From Bacteroidales bacterium (GTDB lineage: Bacteria > Bacteroidota > Bacteroidia > Bacteroidales > UBA932): 37,707 nucleotides of DNA. The stretch is taken from contig JAILIM010000026.1 in the NCBI GenBank assembly GCA_024695285.1, positions 1 to 37,707 on the forward strand, in the 5' to 3' direction. Of the stretch, positions 15,264-22,318 are shown piece by piece; the stretch's first letter is position 1, and every line of letters starts with the position of its first letter. Both the position numbers and the translations under genes were made by a program. The notes under the pieces were generated by a model that saw only the letters and a program-made list of their open reading frames with translations, did not search any database and was not told where the DNA came from.

Positions 15264-15284
15264 TTACTAACCCTATTTTATATT

Positions 15285-15803
15285 ATGATGACATTTGTAT
15301 GGTGGGCGCTTCTTGCCCTTTTGTTAGCACTTGGACTGCTGGGGTGCTTTGTCAATAAGGTACCCGGTCCAATTGCGGTAGTATTAGCATTGCTGGTCGC
15401 AATCCTGGCTTTAGAGATTGATGTTAGTTGGGGAACGTTTGCCATTGTCTTAGCCTTGGCAATAGCCAGTATGATTGCTTCCAAAGTTCTTGTCAAACTA
15501 GTCAAGAAATTGCACGAATATAGCAAAAAAGCATCCATAGGCACAACGATAGGGTCCATCATCGGCCTTGGTATCATTGCGGGTTCTTCTGAAGTTGAAT
15601 CGACCGGATTAATCGTTTTGATATTTGTCGTTGCCTTGGCCATTATTCCCTTTCTATTGGCCTTTTTGCTTGAACTCACCAATAAAAAAGGTGTTGTGGA
15701 AGCTTTGAAGAGTGCCGCCAGTGCGACCGGCGCATATATGGCTGATTCTCTTTTAAAGTTGATTGTATTTGTTTATGCTATCAAGGTTATCTTTGAGTTA
15801 TAG
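15285..15803 (+). CDS. DUF456-family membrane protein
   Basis: 172 aa with about five to six hydrophobic segments; start at the first of two adjacent ATGs. DUF456 marks: LGLLGCFVNKVPGPIAVVLALL near the N-terminus, a central Gly-rich GTTIGSIIGLGIIAG, then IPFLLAFLLEL with a glycine/alanine-rich helix and a last membrane segment. The family's function is not established. Here it sits between two lipoproteins and a secreted protein in the A/T-rich block, so an envelope complex is a reasonable guess. Its last codons contain a promoter for the next gene. Confidence 0.82.
   Translation: MMTFVWWALLALLLALGLLGCFVNKVPGPIAVVLALLVAILALEIDVSWGTFAIVLALAIASMIASKVLVKLVKKLHEYSKKASIGTTIGSIIGLGIIAGSSEVESTGLIVLIFVVALAIIPFLLAFLLELTNKKGVVEALKSAASATGAYMADSLLKLIVFVYAIKVIFEL
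15763..15795 (+). promoter_or_regulatory. Promoter inside the end of the DUF456 gene
   Basis: TTG (15763-15765), 22 nt, TATCTTTG (15788-15795), inside the last codons of the DUF456 gene. Leader to the TTG start at 15827 is about 25 nt. The next gene can thus be made separately. Confidence 0.55.
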
Positions 15804-15826
15804 TAACCTGTTCTGCAATTATTTTA

Positions 15827-16441
15827 TTGAAACGACTATTATTCCTCTCTGCGTCATTATTGCTATCCATGCCGGCCGTCACTCAGAGCATAACCGGCAA
15901 ATGGTTGGTATATGATGGTAATGAGGGTACTGAACTCGTTGTAACGATAACGCCTAAAGGCGGCGGGCATGCGGAACTCTCGCTTGTCCGCCGCATGCAG
16001 GCTGTCTCATACGGTGAAGGTAGCCAATTCTGGGACACATTCCGCGCAACAGGTGGCTACTATTTCCTTGTGAAAGGTAGCAAGAAAGTCGGCGTCAGTG
16101 TTTCTCAGAGTGATTCTACTCTCGTTGTTAAACAAGTTGGAAAGCCTACGATATCAGTCATAGCCTGGCTGGATGAGCCGTACAGCACACGGGAACTATC
16201 TGACTACGGCGATTACAAGAAGCAGGCCGTCGCTCAATGGAAGAGAGATTTCCCGACCAATGAGGACGTGAAGAAGGGGAAGTGGATGATGGAGCACTAT
16301 TTCACCGACTACTATAACGATGCTTTTGAAGTACTGCTTGAAGGCAGTTATCGAATAATTGAACGTACAGATTCTATTATGATTCTTAAGAATCTGGATC
16401 TTGAAATACCACTTATGGAGTGGAGGCGAATACTTCAATAG
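15827..16441 (+). CDS. Secreted protein of unknown function, 204 aa, TTG start
   Basis: The start is a TTG codon at 15827; read this way the protein opens MKRLLFLSASLLLSMPAVTQS, a good type I signal peptide, and no ATG alternative keeps it. After the signal comes ITGKWLVYDGNEGTELVVTI, like the first strands of a lipocalin-like beta-barrel. The C-terminal third is helical then beta, ending IPLMEWRRILQ. It is the last gene of the A/T-rich block and is followed by degraded sequence. A lipocalin-like fold is an inference from the strand pattern only. Confidence 0.75.
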   Translation: MKRLLFLSASLLLSMPAVTQSITGKWLVYDGNEGTELVVTITPKGGGHAELSLVRRMQAVSYGEGSQFWDTFRATGGYYFLVKGSKKVGVSVSQSDSTLVVKQVGKPTISVIAWLDEPYSTRELSDYGDYKKQAVAQWKRDFPTNEDVKKGKWMMEHYFTDYYNDAFEVLLEGSYRIIERTDSIMILKNLDLEIPLMEWRRILQ

Positions 16442-16466
16442 TATAAGTGTTTACAAAAAGCTCCTG

Positions 16467-16620
16467 TCATCTCTTAGATTGAAGAGGTGTCGCTTTTTTG
16501 TCATGCAGTTTAAAATCAGCAATATCTTCAATGATTTGCGGTTCATCAACCATCCATTTGTGGAGGAATTTTTGCACCGCAAATCACGTAACGCATTAAT
16601 AATCATATTGCCATCCAATC
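16467..16620 (-). pseudogene. Remnant of an ORF6N-domain gene (left copy)
   Basis: On the minus strand the stretch INALRDLRCKNSSTN (about 16555-16600) matches, at DNA level too, the NELRDLRSKFLTAK part of the right-hand ORF6N remnant (16750-16985): CGCAAATC, CG, AAC, CATTA are shared in the same order. Another frame gives an open stretch VQKFLHKWMVDEPQIIEDI ending at a stop at 16467-16469. No start codon and no full domain remain. I read this as a frame-shifted remnant; it may belong to the same former gene as the right copy. Confidence 0.4.
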
Positions 16621-16630
16621 CCTTTGAGGG

Positions 16631-16714
16631 TTAACACGAAATCTGCCACAAACGTGTTCACCCCCGGGTTTTAGGGTGGGGGCTTAACACGTTTTCTCGC
16701 GTTTTCGTGTTAGG
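16631..16714. repeat. Four-arm palindromic element B
   Basis: Outer arms TAACACGAA (16632-16640) / TTCGTGTTA (16704-16712); inner arms AACGTGTT (16651-16658) / AACACGTT (16686-16693); C-run (16661-16665) against G-run (16678-16682). Spacers are 10 nt on both sides. Sequence and layout match element A (11612-11704), including AACACGTTTTC and TTTTCGTGTTAGGTC. It lies between two ORF6N remnants, unlike A, C and D, which lie between convergent gene ends. Confidence 0.75.
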
Positions 16715-16749
16715 TCCACCTCCAGTGAAAGGTGAGCCGTTTCTTTCAA

Positions 16750-16985
16750 GGTCACAATTTGTGACTTCAAAATCTAATTCATCAGTCGCGACTGACGATT
16801 TGGCCGCCAAAGGCTATTGTTTCTCCAACTTAACACTTTTGCGGTCAAAAATTTTGATCGCAAATCGCGCAACTCATTAGTATTCAATTCGAACATATAC
16901 AGCTGTGGAAACTTATCCGTATTATTCCGTACTGCTTGATTCACATATCTTGTTTCTACTCCATATAGCGCCGCAGCGGAAGAAT
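16750..16985 (-). pseudogene. ORF6N-domain gene fragment (right copy)
   Basis: Minus-strand reading gives [18 protein letters not shown], then [20 protein letters not shown], a good match to the ORF6N domain (KilA-N/ORF6N group, phage- and island-linked proteins in Bacteroidetes). The domain's normal N-terminal part is missing: homology stops where the deformylase fragment begins (about 16986). After a stop codon the same frame continues with ILKSQIVTLKE, again an ORF6N-type stretch. So the gene is broken at both ends. It marks an old insertion or rearrangement. Confidence 0.65.
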
Positions 16986-16993
16986 GCATTGGC

Positions 16994-17141
16994 GATAGTA
17001 GGATTGAAAGCGCGTGAAGGCTGCCTGTCGATCCCGGGGCTGCGCGGCAACGTGGCCCGCATCTTCCAGCACGAAGTCGACCATCTCTCCGGCATCCTCT
17101 ACATCGACCGCACCGGAGAAGTGTGGGAGGTAACGGAGTAG
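16994..17141 (+). pseudogene. Deformylase tail fragment, duplicate of 10817-11599
   Basis: From about 17012 to the stop at 17139-17141 the sequence is almost identical to the EGCLS...HEVDH...end part of the deformylase gene at 11287-11599, but 189 bp (63 codons) are missing. The join lies at a short repeat, GTGGCGCG (11321-11328) against GTGGCCCG (11510-11517) in the full gene. The reading [13 protein letters not shown] leaves no room for the domain core, and motif 1 is absent, so it cannot be an active deformylase. An in-frame ATG at 16905 would give a 78-aa product, probably not meaningful. It is flanked by ORF6N remnant and element C. Confidence 0.85.
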
Positions 17142-17144
17142 TAC

Positions 17145-17228
17145 CCACTCACAAAAACGGCTCAAAACGTAAGTAGCCCCCGGTTCAAACTGGGGGCTAC
17201 TTACGTAAACACGCCAAAATGTAAGTGG
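17145..17228. repeat. Four-arm palindromic element C
   Basis: The inner stem is a perfect 15 bp (17167-17181 / 17192-17206; ACGTAAGTAGCCCCC on the left) with a 10-nt loop. Outer arms CCACTCACA (17145-17153) / TGTAAGTGG (17220-17228) match with one mismatch. Spacers are 13 nt on both sides. CAAAACGT..TAGCCCCC is shared with element A. It fills the convergent gap exactly, with 3 nt left on each side between the two stop codons. Likely a bidirectional transcription end. Confidence 0.8.
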
Positions 17229-17231
17229 ACC

Positions 17232-18041
17232 CTACTTCTGGAGAATAAACACTGCCGGCAAATTTGCAAGTATGCAGTATGCCTCTTTGCCGTTTGCTAT
17301 GAAAGGCCAGTCAATCGGGATGTTGGACATGGAATACTCTTCACTGTTGTTCGTGACGTCAAGCCACGGAGCGTTTTCCGGGTGGGCCTGGTACTCTTCA
17401 AGAGTCACATAGTCCTTGTTGTCATACCTGGAAGTGTAACAGGACGTCACGTTTACCTTGATACGTCCGTCCTTATATTCGGCTGTTCCTTTGTAACGCT
17501 CGCCCCATACGGCTATTATGACATCAGCGTCAGTGCCCTTGACGGTGATGGACCCGCGGACGAAGCTCTCGTCCCTCTGCATGAACCAATACCATTTTCC
17601 CTGAATGTCTTTGATGTCATTGGCTTTGGCCTTTCCGTCGCGGAAGAAGAAGTAAACCTCACCCTCTCCGTTGTTTGTGCCAAGGTTGTGGCCCTGTTCG
17701 TCCGTGGCGGGCTGATCCCAACGCAGCACAAGGACTGATTTTTCGTAGAGAAGGTCGACTTTGTACCAAGACGTGAGATCCTGGCCCTCATAGTCCTTCG
17801 ATTTAATGGTCAGCACTCCGTCCTTCAAGGACCAGGTGCCTTCCCCAATGAAACCACCGGAAAGTGTGCCGTTGGCGTTAATCACAATGTCTTCTTCCCC
17901 GTCTTCGTGGAAGATGTTCCAGTGCCCTACGATGTCCGTAGCTTTGGCGTTTCCTTCTCCTTCGGAACTGCCTTCGGGGTTGCAGGATACCGCTGCAAAC
18001 AGCGTAAGTGCAGCGACGGCCAATACAAATAATCTTTTCAT
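17232..18041 (-). CDS. Lipoprotein with two lipocalin-like repeats
   Basis: 269 aa. Signal MKRLFVLAVAALTLFAAVSC (C20), then a Glu/Gly/Ser linker. Two similar beta-rich units follow: DIVGHWNIFHEDGEEDIVIN with a later GTWSLKDGVLTI (about 37-80), and DIQGKWYWFMQRDESFVRGS with GTAEYKDGRIKV (about 145-195). The I-x-G-x-W openings are typical of lipocalin-like domains of Bacteroidales lipoproteins. Outer-membrane anchored, ligand unknown. The gene has its own promoter at 18091-18120 and no operon partner. Confidence 0.85.
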   Translation of the reverse strand: MKRLFVLAVAALTLFAAVSCNPEGSSEGEGNAKATDIVGHWNIFHEDGEEDIVINANGTLSGGFIGEGTWSLKDGVLTIKSKDYEGQDLTSWYKVDLLYEKSVLVLRWDQPATDEQGHNLGTNNGEGEVYFFFRDGKAKANDIKDIQGKWYWFMQRDESFVRGSITVKGTDADVIIAVWGERYKGTAEYKDGRIKVNVTSCYTSRYDNKDYVTLEEYQAHPENAPWLDVTNNSEEYSMSNIPIDWPFIANGKEAYCILANLPAVFILQK

Positions 18042-18090
18042 AAGTTTATAAATAAATGAGTTAATCGTTTGTCGATAGCATCTAATTATG

Positions 18091-18120
18091 CAAATATATA
18101 CAAATAAATGGTTAACGCAA
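18091..18120 (-). promoter_or_regulatory. Promoter of the lipocalin-like lipoprotein gene
   Basis: Minus strand: TTG (18120-18118), 19 nt, TATATTTG (18098-18091); leader about 40-45 nt to the ATG at 18041. The surrounding 18042-18120 is A/T-rich and holds nothing else. Confidence 0.7.
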
Positions 18121-18168
18121 AATCAGGTCCTCCGCGGCCGGGGCGGCTTAACTGTGAAGATTATTTGC

Positions 18169-18176
18169 TAAATTTG
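18169..18176 (+). promoter_or_regulatory. -7 box of aspS
   Basis: TAAATTTG matches TAnnTTTG, about 42 nt before the aspS ATG. No TTG is seen at the normal -33 distance, so the other half of the promoter is not supported. Confidence 0.5.
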
Positions 18177-18218
18177 CAGTTGTAAAAATCTAAGGAACCA
18201 TTTTAAAACAGCTTCTAA

Positions 18219-19985
18219 ATGTTTCGTGACCATACATGCGGGGAACTCCGCATTTCAGACGCAGGAAAGAAAGTTACATTGGCAGGATGGGTGCAGCGCT
18301 CGCGCAAGCTGGGCGGAATGACCTTCATCGACCTCCGCGACCGTTACGGCATCACCCAGCTGGTGGTGGAGGCGGATGCTCCGGCAGAGCTTGTCGACGC
18401 GGCTAACGGACTCGGACGCGAGTTTGTGATCCAGGCGGTAGGCACCGTGGTGGAGCGCGCCAGCAAGAACCCCAAGATGCCAACAGGCGATATCGAAATC
18501 AAACTGGACTCCATCAAGGTTCTCAACGCCAGCCTCACTCCTCCCTTCACAATCGAGGACAACTCCGACGGCGGCGAAGACCTCCGTGCCAAGTACCGCT
18601 ACCTCGACCTCCGCAGGAACCCCCTGCAGAAGGCCCTGCAGCTGCGTCACCGCATCTGTCACGAGACTCGCGAGTATCTCGATGCGCACGACTTCCTGGA
18701 GATCGAGACCCCCTTCCTCATCAACTCCACCCCCGAGGGCGCGCGCGACTTCGTGGTTCCTTCCCGCATGAATCCCGGTACCTTCTACGCCCTCCCGCAG
18801 AGCCCCCAGACCCTCAAGCAGAGCCTCATGGTGGCCGGCATGGACCGCTACTTCCAGATAGTGAAGTGCTTCCGCGACGAGGACCTACGCGCCGACCGTC
18901 AGCCGGAGTTCACCCAGATCGACTGCGAGATGTCCTTCGTTCAGCAGGAGGATGTTCTGAATATGTTCGAAGGCCTTATGCGCCACCTCTTCAAGAAGGT
19001 GCTGAACGTGGATATCCCCAACCCAATTCCGCGCATGAGCTGGTTCGACGGCATGGACAAATACGGTTCCGACAAGCCCGACATCCGTTACGGTATGCTC
19101 CTTCACGAGGTGACCGCCCTGGCCCAGGGCCACGAATTCGGGGTGTTCGACAATTCAAAATACGTAGGCGCCATCGCGGTTCCCGGAGCGGCAGCCTGGT
19201 CGCGCAAGCAGACCGACGAACTCACCGAATGGGTGAAGCGTCCGCAGGTGGGCGCCGCCGGCATGGTGACCATACGCCTGAATGAAGACGGCTCCGTGAA
19301 GAGCTCGGTCGACAAGTTCTTCGGCCCGGAGGACCTGTTGAAGATCGCCGAGGCCGCAGAAGCGAAGAAGGGCGACCTCATCCTCATTCTCTGCGGCGAC
19401 AAGCGCAAGACGCAGACCCGTCTGGGCCAGCTCCGCATCGAACTCGGCAACCGTCTCGGTCTTCGCAAACCCGACGTCTTCGCTCCCCTCTGGCTCACCG
19501 ACTTCCCGCTATTCGAGTGGAACGACGAGGAGAACAAGTGGGATGCCCTGCATCACCCGTTCACGGCTCCCAAGCCCGAGCATCTGCAATACTACTACTC
19601 CGACAGGCCGGAAGACATCCTGAAGGTCTGCGCCAATGCCTACGACTTCGTGCTCAACGGCACCGAGCTGGGCGGCGGCAGCATCCGCATATACAATCCA
19701 AAAGACCAGGAGCGCATGTTCCAGATTATCGGCATAGGCAAGGAAGAGGCGGAGCGCAAGTTCGGCTTCCTCATCAACGCCTTCCGCTACGGGGCACCTC
19801 CCCACGGAGGCCTGGCCTTCGGTCTCGACCGTGTGTGCTCTCTCTTCGGCGGCAGCGATTCGATTCGCGACTACATAGCCTTCCCGAAGAACAACCAGGG
19901 CAAGGACATCATGCTCGGCGCGCCCGGCATCATCGACCAGAAGCAGCTGGACGAACTGCAGCTGGACCTGCGAAAAAATGAATAG
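18219..19985 (+). CDS. aspS: Aspartyl-tRNA synthetase
   Basis: 588 aa, the bacterial class IIb type. It charges tRNA-Asp. Seen in order: the OB-fold anticodon-binding domain (about 1-110; [21 protein letters not shown]), class II motif 1 region, motif 2 [18 protein letters not shown], the bacterial GAD insert (about 290-420), and motif 3 GLAFGLDRV near the C-terminus. The residue after RK in the OB loop is Leu, the pattern of discriminating enzymes, but this is a weak sign. It is followed after 60 nt by malQ on the same strand. Nothing unusual. Confidence 0.97.
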   Translation: MFRDHTCGELRISDAGKKVTLAGWVQRSRKLGGMTFIDLRDRYGITQLVVEADAPAELVDAANGLGREFVIQAVGTVVERASKNPKMPTGDIEIKLDSIKVLNASLTPPFTIEDNSDGGEDLRAKYRYLDLRRNPLQKALQLRHRICHETREYLDAHDFLEIETPFLINSTPEGARDFVVPSRMNPGTFYALPQSPQTLKQSLMVAGMDRYFQIVKCFRDEDLRADRQPEFTQIDCEMSFVQQEDVLNMFEGLMRHLFKKVLNVDIPNPIPRMSWFDGMDKYGSDKPDIRYGMLLHEVTALAQGHEFGVFDNSKYVGAIAVPGAAAWSRKQTDELTEWVKRPQVGAAGMVTIRLNEDGSVKSSVDKFFGPEDLLKIAEAAEAKKGDLILILCGDKRKTQTRLGQLRIELGNRLGLRKPDVFAPLWLTDFPLFEWNDEENKWDALHHPFTAPKPEHLQYYYSDRPEDILKVCANAYDFVLNGTELGGGSIRIYNPKDQERMFQIIGIGKEEAERKFGFLINAFRYGAPPHGGLAFGLDRVCSLFGGSDSIRDYIAFPKNNQGKDIMLGAPGIIDQKQLDELQLDLRKNE

Positions 19986-20045
19986 AGAGTTGAGCGCGCG
20001 TTGCCTTGCCGGGCGGCGTGCGCTGCGTTTAGAGATAGCCGCCAA

Positions 20046-22061
20046 ATGACAGTCCGTTTTTCCGTTGAGTACTTCACCCGCTGGGGCGAGAGGCTCTGCC
20101 TTGTCGCCGGTGACAAGTCGTACCCAATGGCCTGGGGTGCGGGCAACATCTGGAGTGTGAGCATACGCAACTGCCCGGCCTCGCTGCTGGAAGACTACAC
20201 TTACGTGCTGATGCAGGGAGACCTGGTTGCGCGTACGGAGTGGGAGCATCATAGGCGGGGTTCGGAAGAGGCAGTGTGCGTTGACGGCGAGGCTGGTGCG
20301 GCGGACGGCAGGCGCGCTACCGGGAAAGGCGGTGCAACTGTCGAGATCCGCGACTCCTGGAACGACTGTCCGGTTCCCGGCTGCCCGTTCCCGAGGAAGC
20401 ATTCGGTAGAGATGTTCGACCGTCCGGGGTTCAGAGGCGCAGGTACGGCTGTGCCGGTTTGGGCCCTTCGTGGAGACGACGACTTCGGGATAGGGGAATT
20501 CACCGACCTGCCGGGCTTTGCCGACTGGGCCGCCCGTACGGGGCAGTGCATCATCCAGCTGCTGCCGATAAACGACACCACCCGCTGCGGCGCATGGAGT
20601 GACAGTTATCCGTACAACCCCGTTTCGGCGTTCGCTCTGCATCCGATATACGTTCATCTGCCTTCGGTCGGGGTGGAGCCGGACGAGGAGTACCGTCGCC
20701 TTCAGGCAGAGCTGAACGCCCTGCCGACGGTGGATTACCCAAGGGTGGCGGCGTTGAAAGACAAGTACTTGCGCAAGGCTTTCGCCGACCGTGGCAGCAA
20801 GGACTGTGCTTCGCGGGAGTTCAGGGAGTTCACAGTCGAAAACGCGGAGTGGCTCGACGGCTACGCTGAGTTCCGTGCAAAGCGAGAGGGTGCGGACGGC
20901 GGGAAGAGTGCGGCTGCCGCGCAAGCGAAGGGAGGCGGCAAAGCCGGGTCGGACAGAACCGACGCGACCGGTAACCCCAAATTCTACCGCTGGACGCAGT
21001 GGCATCTTCACAAACAACTCTCGGCGGCGGTGGAATACCTCCATTCGAAGGGCATCTGCCTGAAAGGTGACCTCCCAATAGGAGTAGGACGCGACAGTGC
21101 CGATGCAGCCGCAGCCCCGAAACTCTTCAACCTCGACTCCAACGCCGGAGCGCCGCCGGATTTCTTCAGCGCCGAAGGGCAGAACTGGGGCTTCCCCACT
21201 TACAACTGGGATGCGATGGCGCGCGACGGCTATGCCTGGTGGAAGCGGCGCCTGCGCAAGATGGCGGAGTACTTCGACGCCTTCCGTATCGACCACATAC
21301 TCGGATTCTTCCGCATCTGGGAGATACCGCAGCAGTATAAGGGCGGACGGCTCGGGCACTTCAACCCCGCGCTGCCGTACAGCAGACAGGAGATAACTGA
21401 CACAGGGCTGCCCCTGGACGGGCTGTTCCTTGAAGACCCCCGCCGGAAAGGCTGGTTCCACCCGCTGATTTCGCCGGACACCTCTTCGCTGGAACCATGG
21501 CAGAAGGAACGTTTCGACAGTATGTGGAACGATTTCTTCTTCCATCGGCACGAGGTGTTCTGGAAGTATGGCGCGCTGCGCAAACTCCCGCACCTGCTGG
21601 GGGCGACCGGGATGCTGGCCTGCGGCGAAGACCTGGGAATGGTGCCCTCCTGCGTGAACGAGGTAATGGATTCCCAGAAGATACTCTCGCTCGAGATGGC
21701 CTGCCTGGACAAGGGGCGCGAGTGGCCGCGGCTCAGCGTATGCGCCACCTCATCGCACGACATGGAGGGCCTGCGCCTGCAGGGCGGAACTGCCGACAAA
21801 GACCCGCTTCAGTGCCGCGAGATCCTGGCCGGGCACCTCAACTCGCAAAGCATGCTGGCGATATTCCCCATCCAGGACTGGCTCTCTCTGGACGGGCAGT
21901 TACGCGCGGCGGATCCGAAAGCCGAGAGAATCAACGACCCGGCCAATCCCGACAATCACTGGTGCTGGAGGCTGCATCTTTCCAACCGCCAGCTTTTGGA
22001 CAGCCCGGCCTTCTGCACTGCCGTGGCTACGCTCATAGCAGATTCCGGTAGAAAGGCGTAA
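20046..22061 (+). CDS. malQ: 4-alpha-glucanotransferase (GH77) with one CBM20
   Basis: 671 aa; start at MTVRFSVEYF, which opens a CBM20 starch-binding domain (about 1-100); the upstream ATG at 20001 would add residues of no domain. The GH77 domain follows from about residue 130: LPINDTT and PYNPVSAFALHPIY, GDLPIGV, GQNWGFP (378-384), the nucleophile Asp416 in AFRIDH, the acid/base Glu528 in GEDLG, and Asp572 in SSHD. It moves alpha-1,4-glucan segments in maltodextrin and glycogen metabolism in the cytosol. Bacteroides MalQ proteins that I recall have two CBM20 domains and nearly 900 aa, so this one is a short form. Residues about 280-310 are a low-complexity Ala/Gly/Lys stretch. Confidence 0.92.
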   Translation: MTVRFSVEYFTRWGERLCLVAGDKSYPMAWGAGNIWSVSIRNCPASLLEDYTYVLMQGDLVARTEWEHHRRGSEEAVCVDGEAGAADGRRATGKGGATVEIRDSWNDCPVPGCPFPRKHSVEMFDRPGFRGAGTAVPVWALRGDDDFGIGEFTDLPGFADWAARTGQCIIQLLPINDTTRCGAWSDSYPYNPVSAFALHPIYVHLPSVGVEPDEEYRRLQAELNALPTVDYPRVAALKDKYLRKAFADRGSKDCASREFREFTVENAEWLDGYAEFRAKREGADGGKSAAAAQAKGGGKAGSDRTDATGNPKFYRWTQWHLHKQLSAAVEYLHSKGICLKGDLPIGVGRDSADAAAAPKLFNLDSNAGAPPDFFSAEGQNWGFPTYNWDAMARDGYAWWKRRLRKMAEYFDAFRIDHILGFFRIWEIPQQYKGGRLGHFNPALPYSRQEITDTGLPLDGLFLEDPRRKGWFHPLISPDTSSLEPWQKERFDSMWNDFFFHRHEVFWKYGALRKLPHLLGATGMLACGEDLGMVPSCVNEVMDSQKILSLEMACLDKGREWPRLSVCATSSHDMEGLRLQGGTADKDPLQCREILAGHLNSQSMLAIFPIQDWLSLDGQLRAADPKAERINDPANPDNHWCWRLHLSNRQLLDSPAFCTAVATLIADSGRKA

Positions 22062-22087
22062 TGCCCGGTGAGAAACCTGGAAAGATC

Positions 22088-22228
22088 GACTATAGCTAAC
22101 GATAGGTCATCCGCAGCTAACGCAGTGGAGCAACCGTAGCGTTAACGCGGGTAGAGCAACTGCGCCTAACAAAAGAGCTCTGTACCTGGCTATCGCAACC
22201 GTACCTGACTTGCGCTACTGTGCCTAAC
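22088..22228. repeat. Degenerate short repeats ending in TAAC
   Basis: Downstream of malQ the non-coding stretch contains a loose series of 19-25 nt units ending in CTAAC, GTTAAC or CTGAC at 22100, 22121, 22146, 22170, 22209 and 22228. Several have AGCAAC or CGCAAC before a GTAGC/GTACC/GCGCC core. They run directly into element D, whose arms begin CCTAACG. It may be a decayed array of the same element. I see no gene here. Confidence 0.45.
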
Positions 22229-22306
22229 GTCCCGGAATTTGGGACGTCTGGCACAAAAACGGGCGATTTTGATCCTAACGTCCCGAAAAATGGGACGTCT
22301 GGCACA
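22223..22306. repeat. Four-arm palindromic element D (tandem hairpins)
   Basis: Two 33-nt direct copies, 22223-22255 and 22274-22306, differ at three bases in the loop. Each is a hairpin: CCTAACGTCCC, a 7-nt loop, GGGACGTCTGGCACA. Seen as a whole, outer arms (22223-22233 / 22292-22302) and inner arms (22241-22251 / 22274-22284) give the same four-arm layout as elements A-C, with 7-nt spacers on both sides. It lies between the convergent malQ and 22319-23437 genes. Likely a transcription end for both strands. Confidence 0.75.
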
Positions 22307-22318
22307 CTGAGAATACAC

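Noticed and set aside
16905..17141. A new 78-aa gene ending in a deformylase tail
   Set aside because: The first third is the reverse strand of an ORF6N remnant and the rest is a deleted deformylase copy. An apparent IAPQ, similar to deformylase motif 1, lies in the part that reads well as ORF6N on the other strand, so it is taken as chance.
17177..17196. tRNA T-arm-like sequence (GGTTCAAACT loop with C/G stem) in element C
   Set aside because: It is the centre of a 15-bp perfect stem, with no acceptor, D or anticodon arm around it.
19509..21593. Long open frame opposite the end of aspS and most of malQ
   Set aside because: It spans two unrelated genes and their gap and shows no domain; an effect of GC-rich third positions.
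11612..22306. Integron attC-like ends: RYYYAAC...GTTRRRY at the outer arms of element A, and RYYYAAC in D
   Set aside because: No integrase and no row of same-direction cassettes; B and C do not keep both core motifs, and the symmetric four-arm layout with long GC stems is unlike attC.
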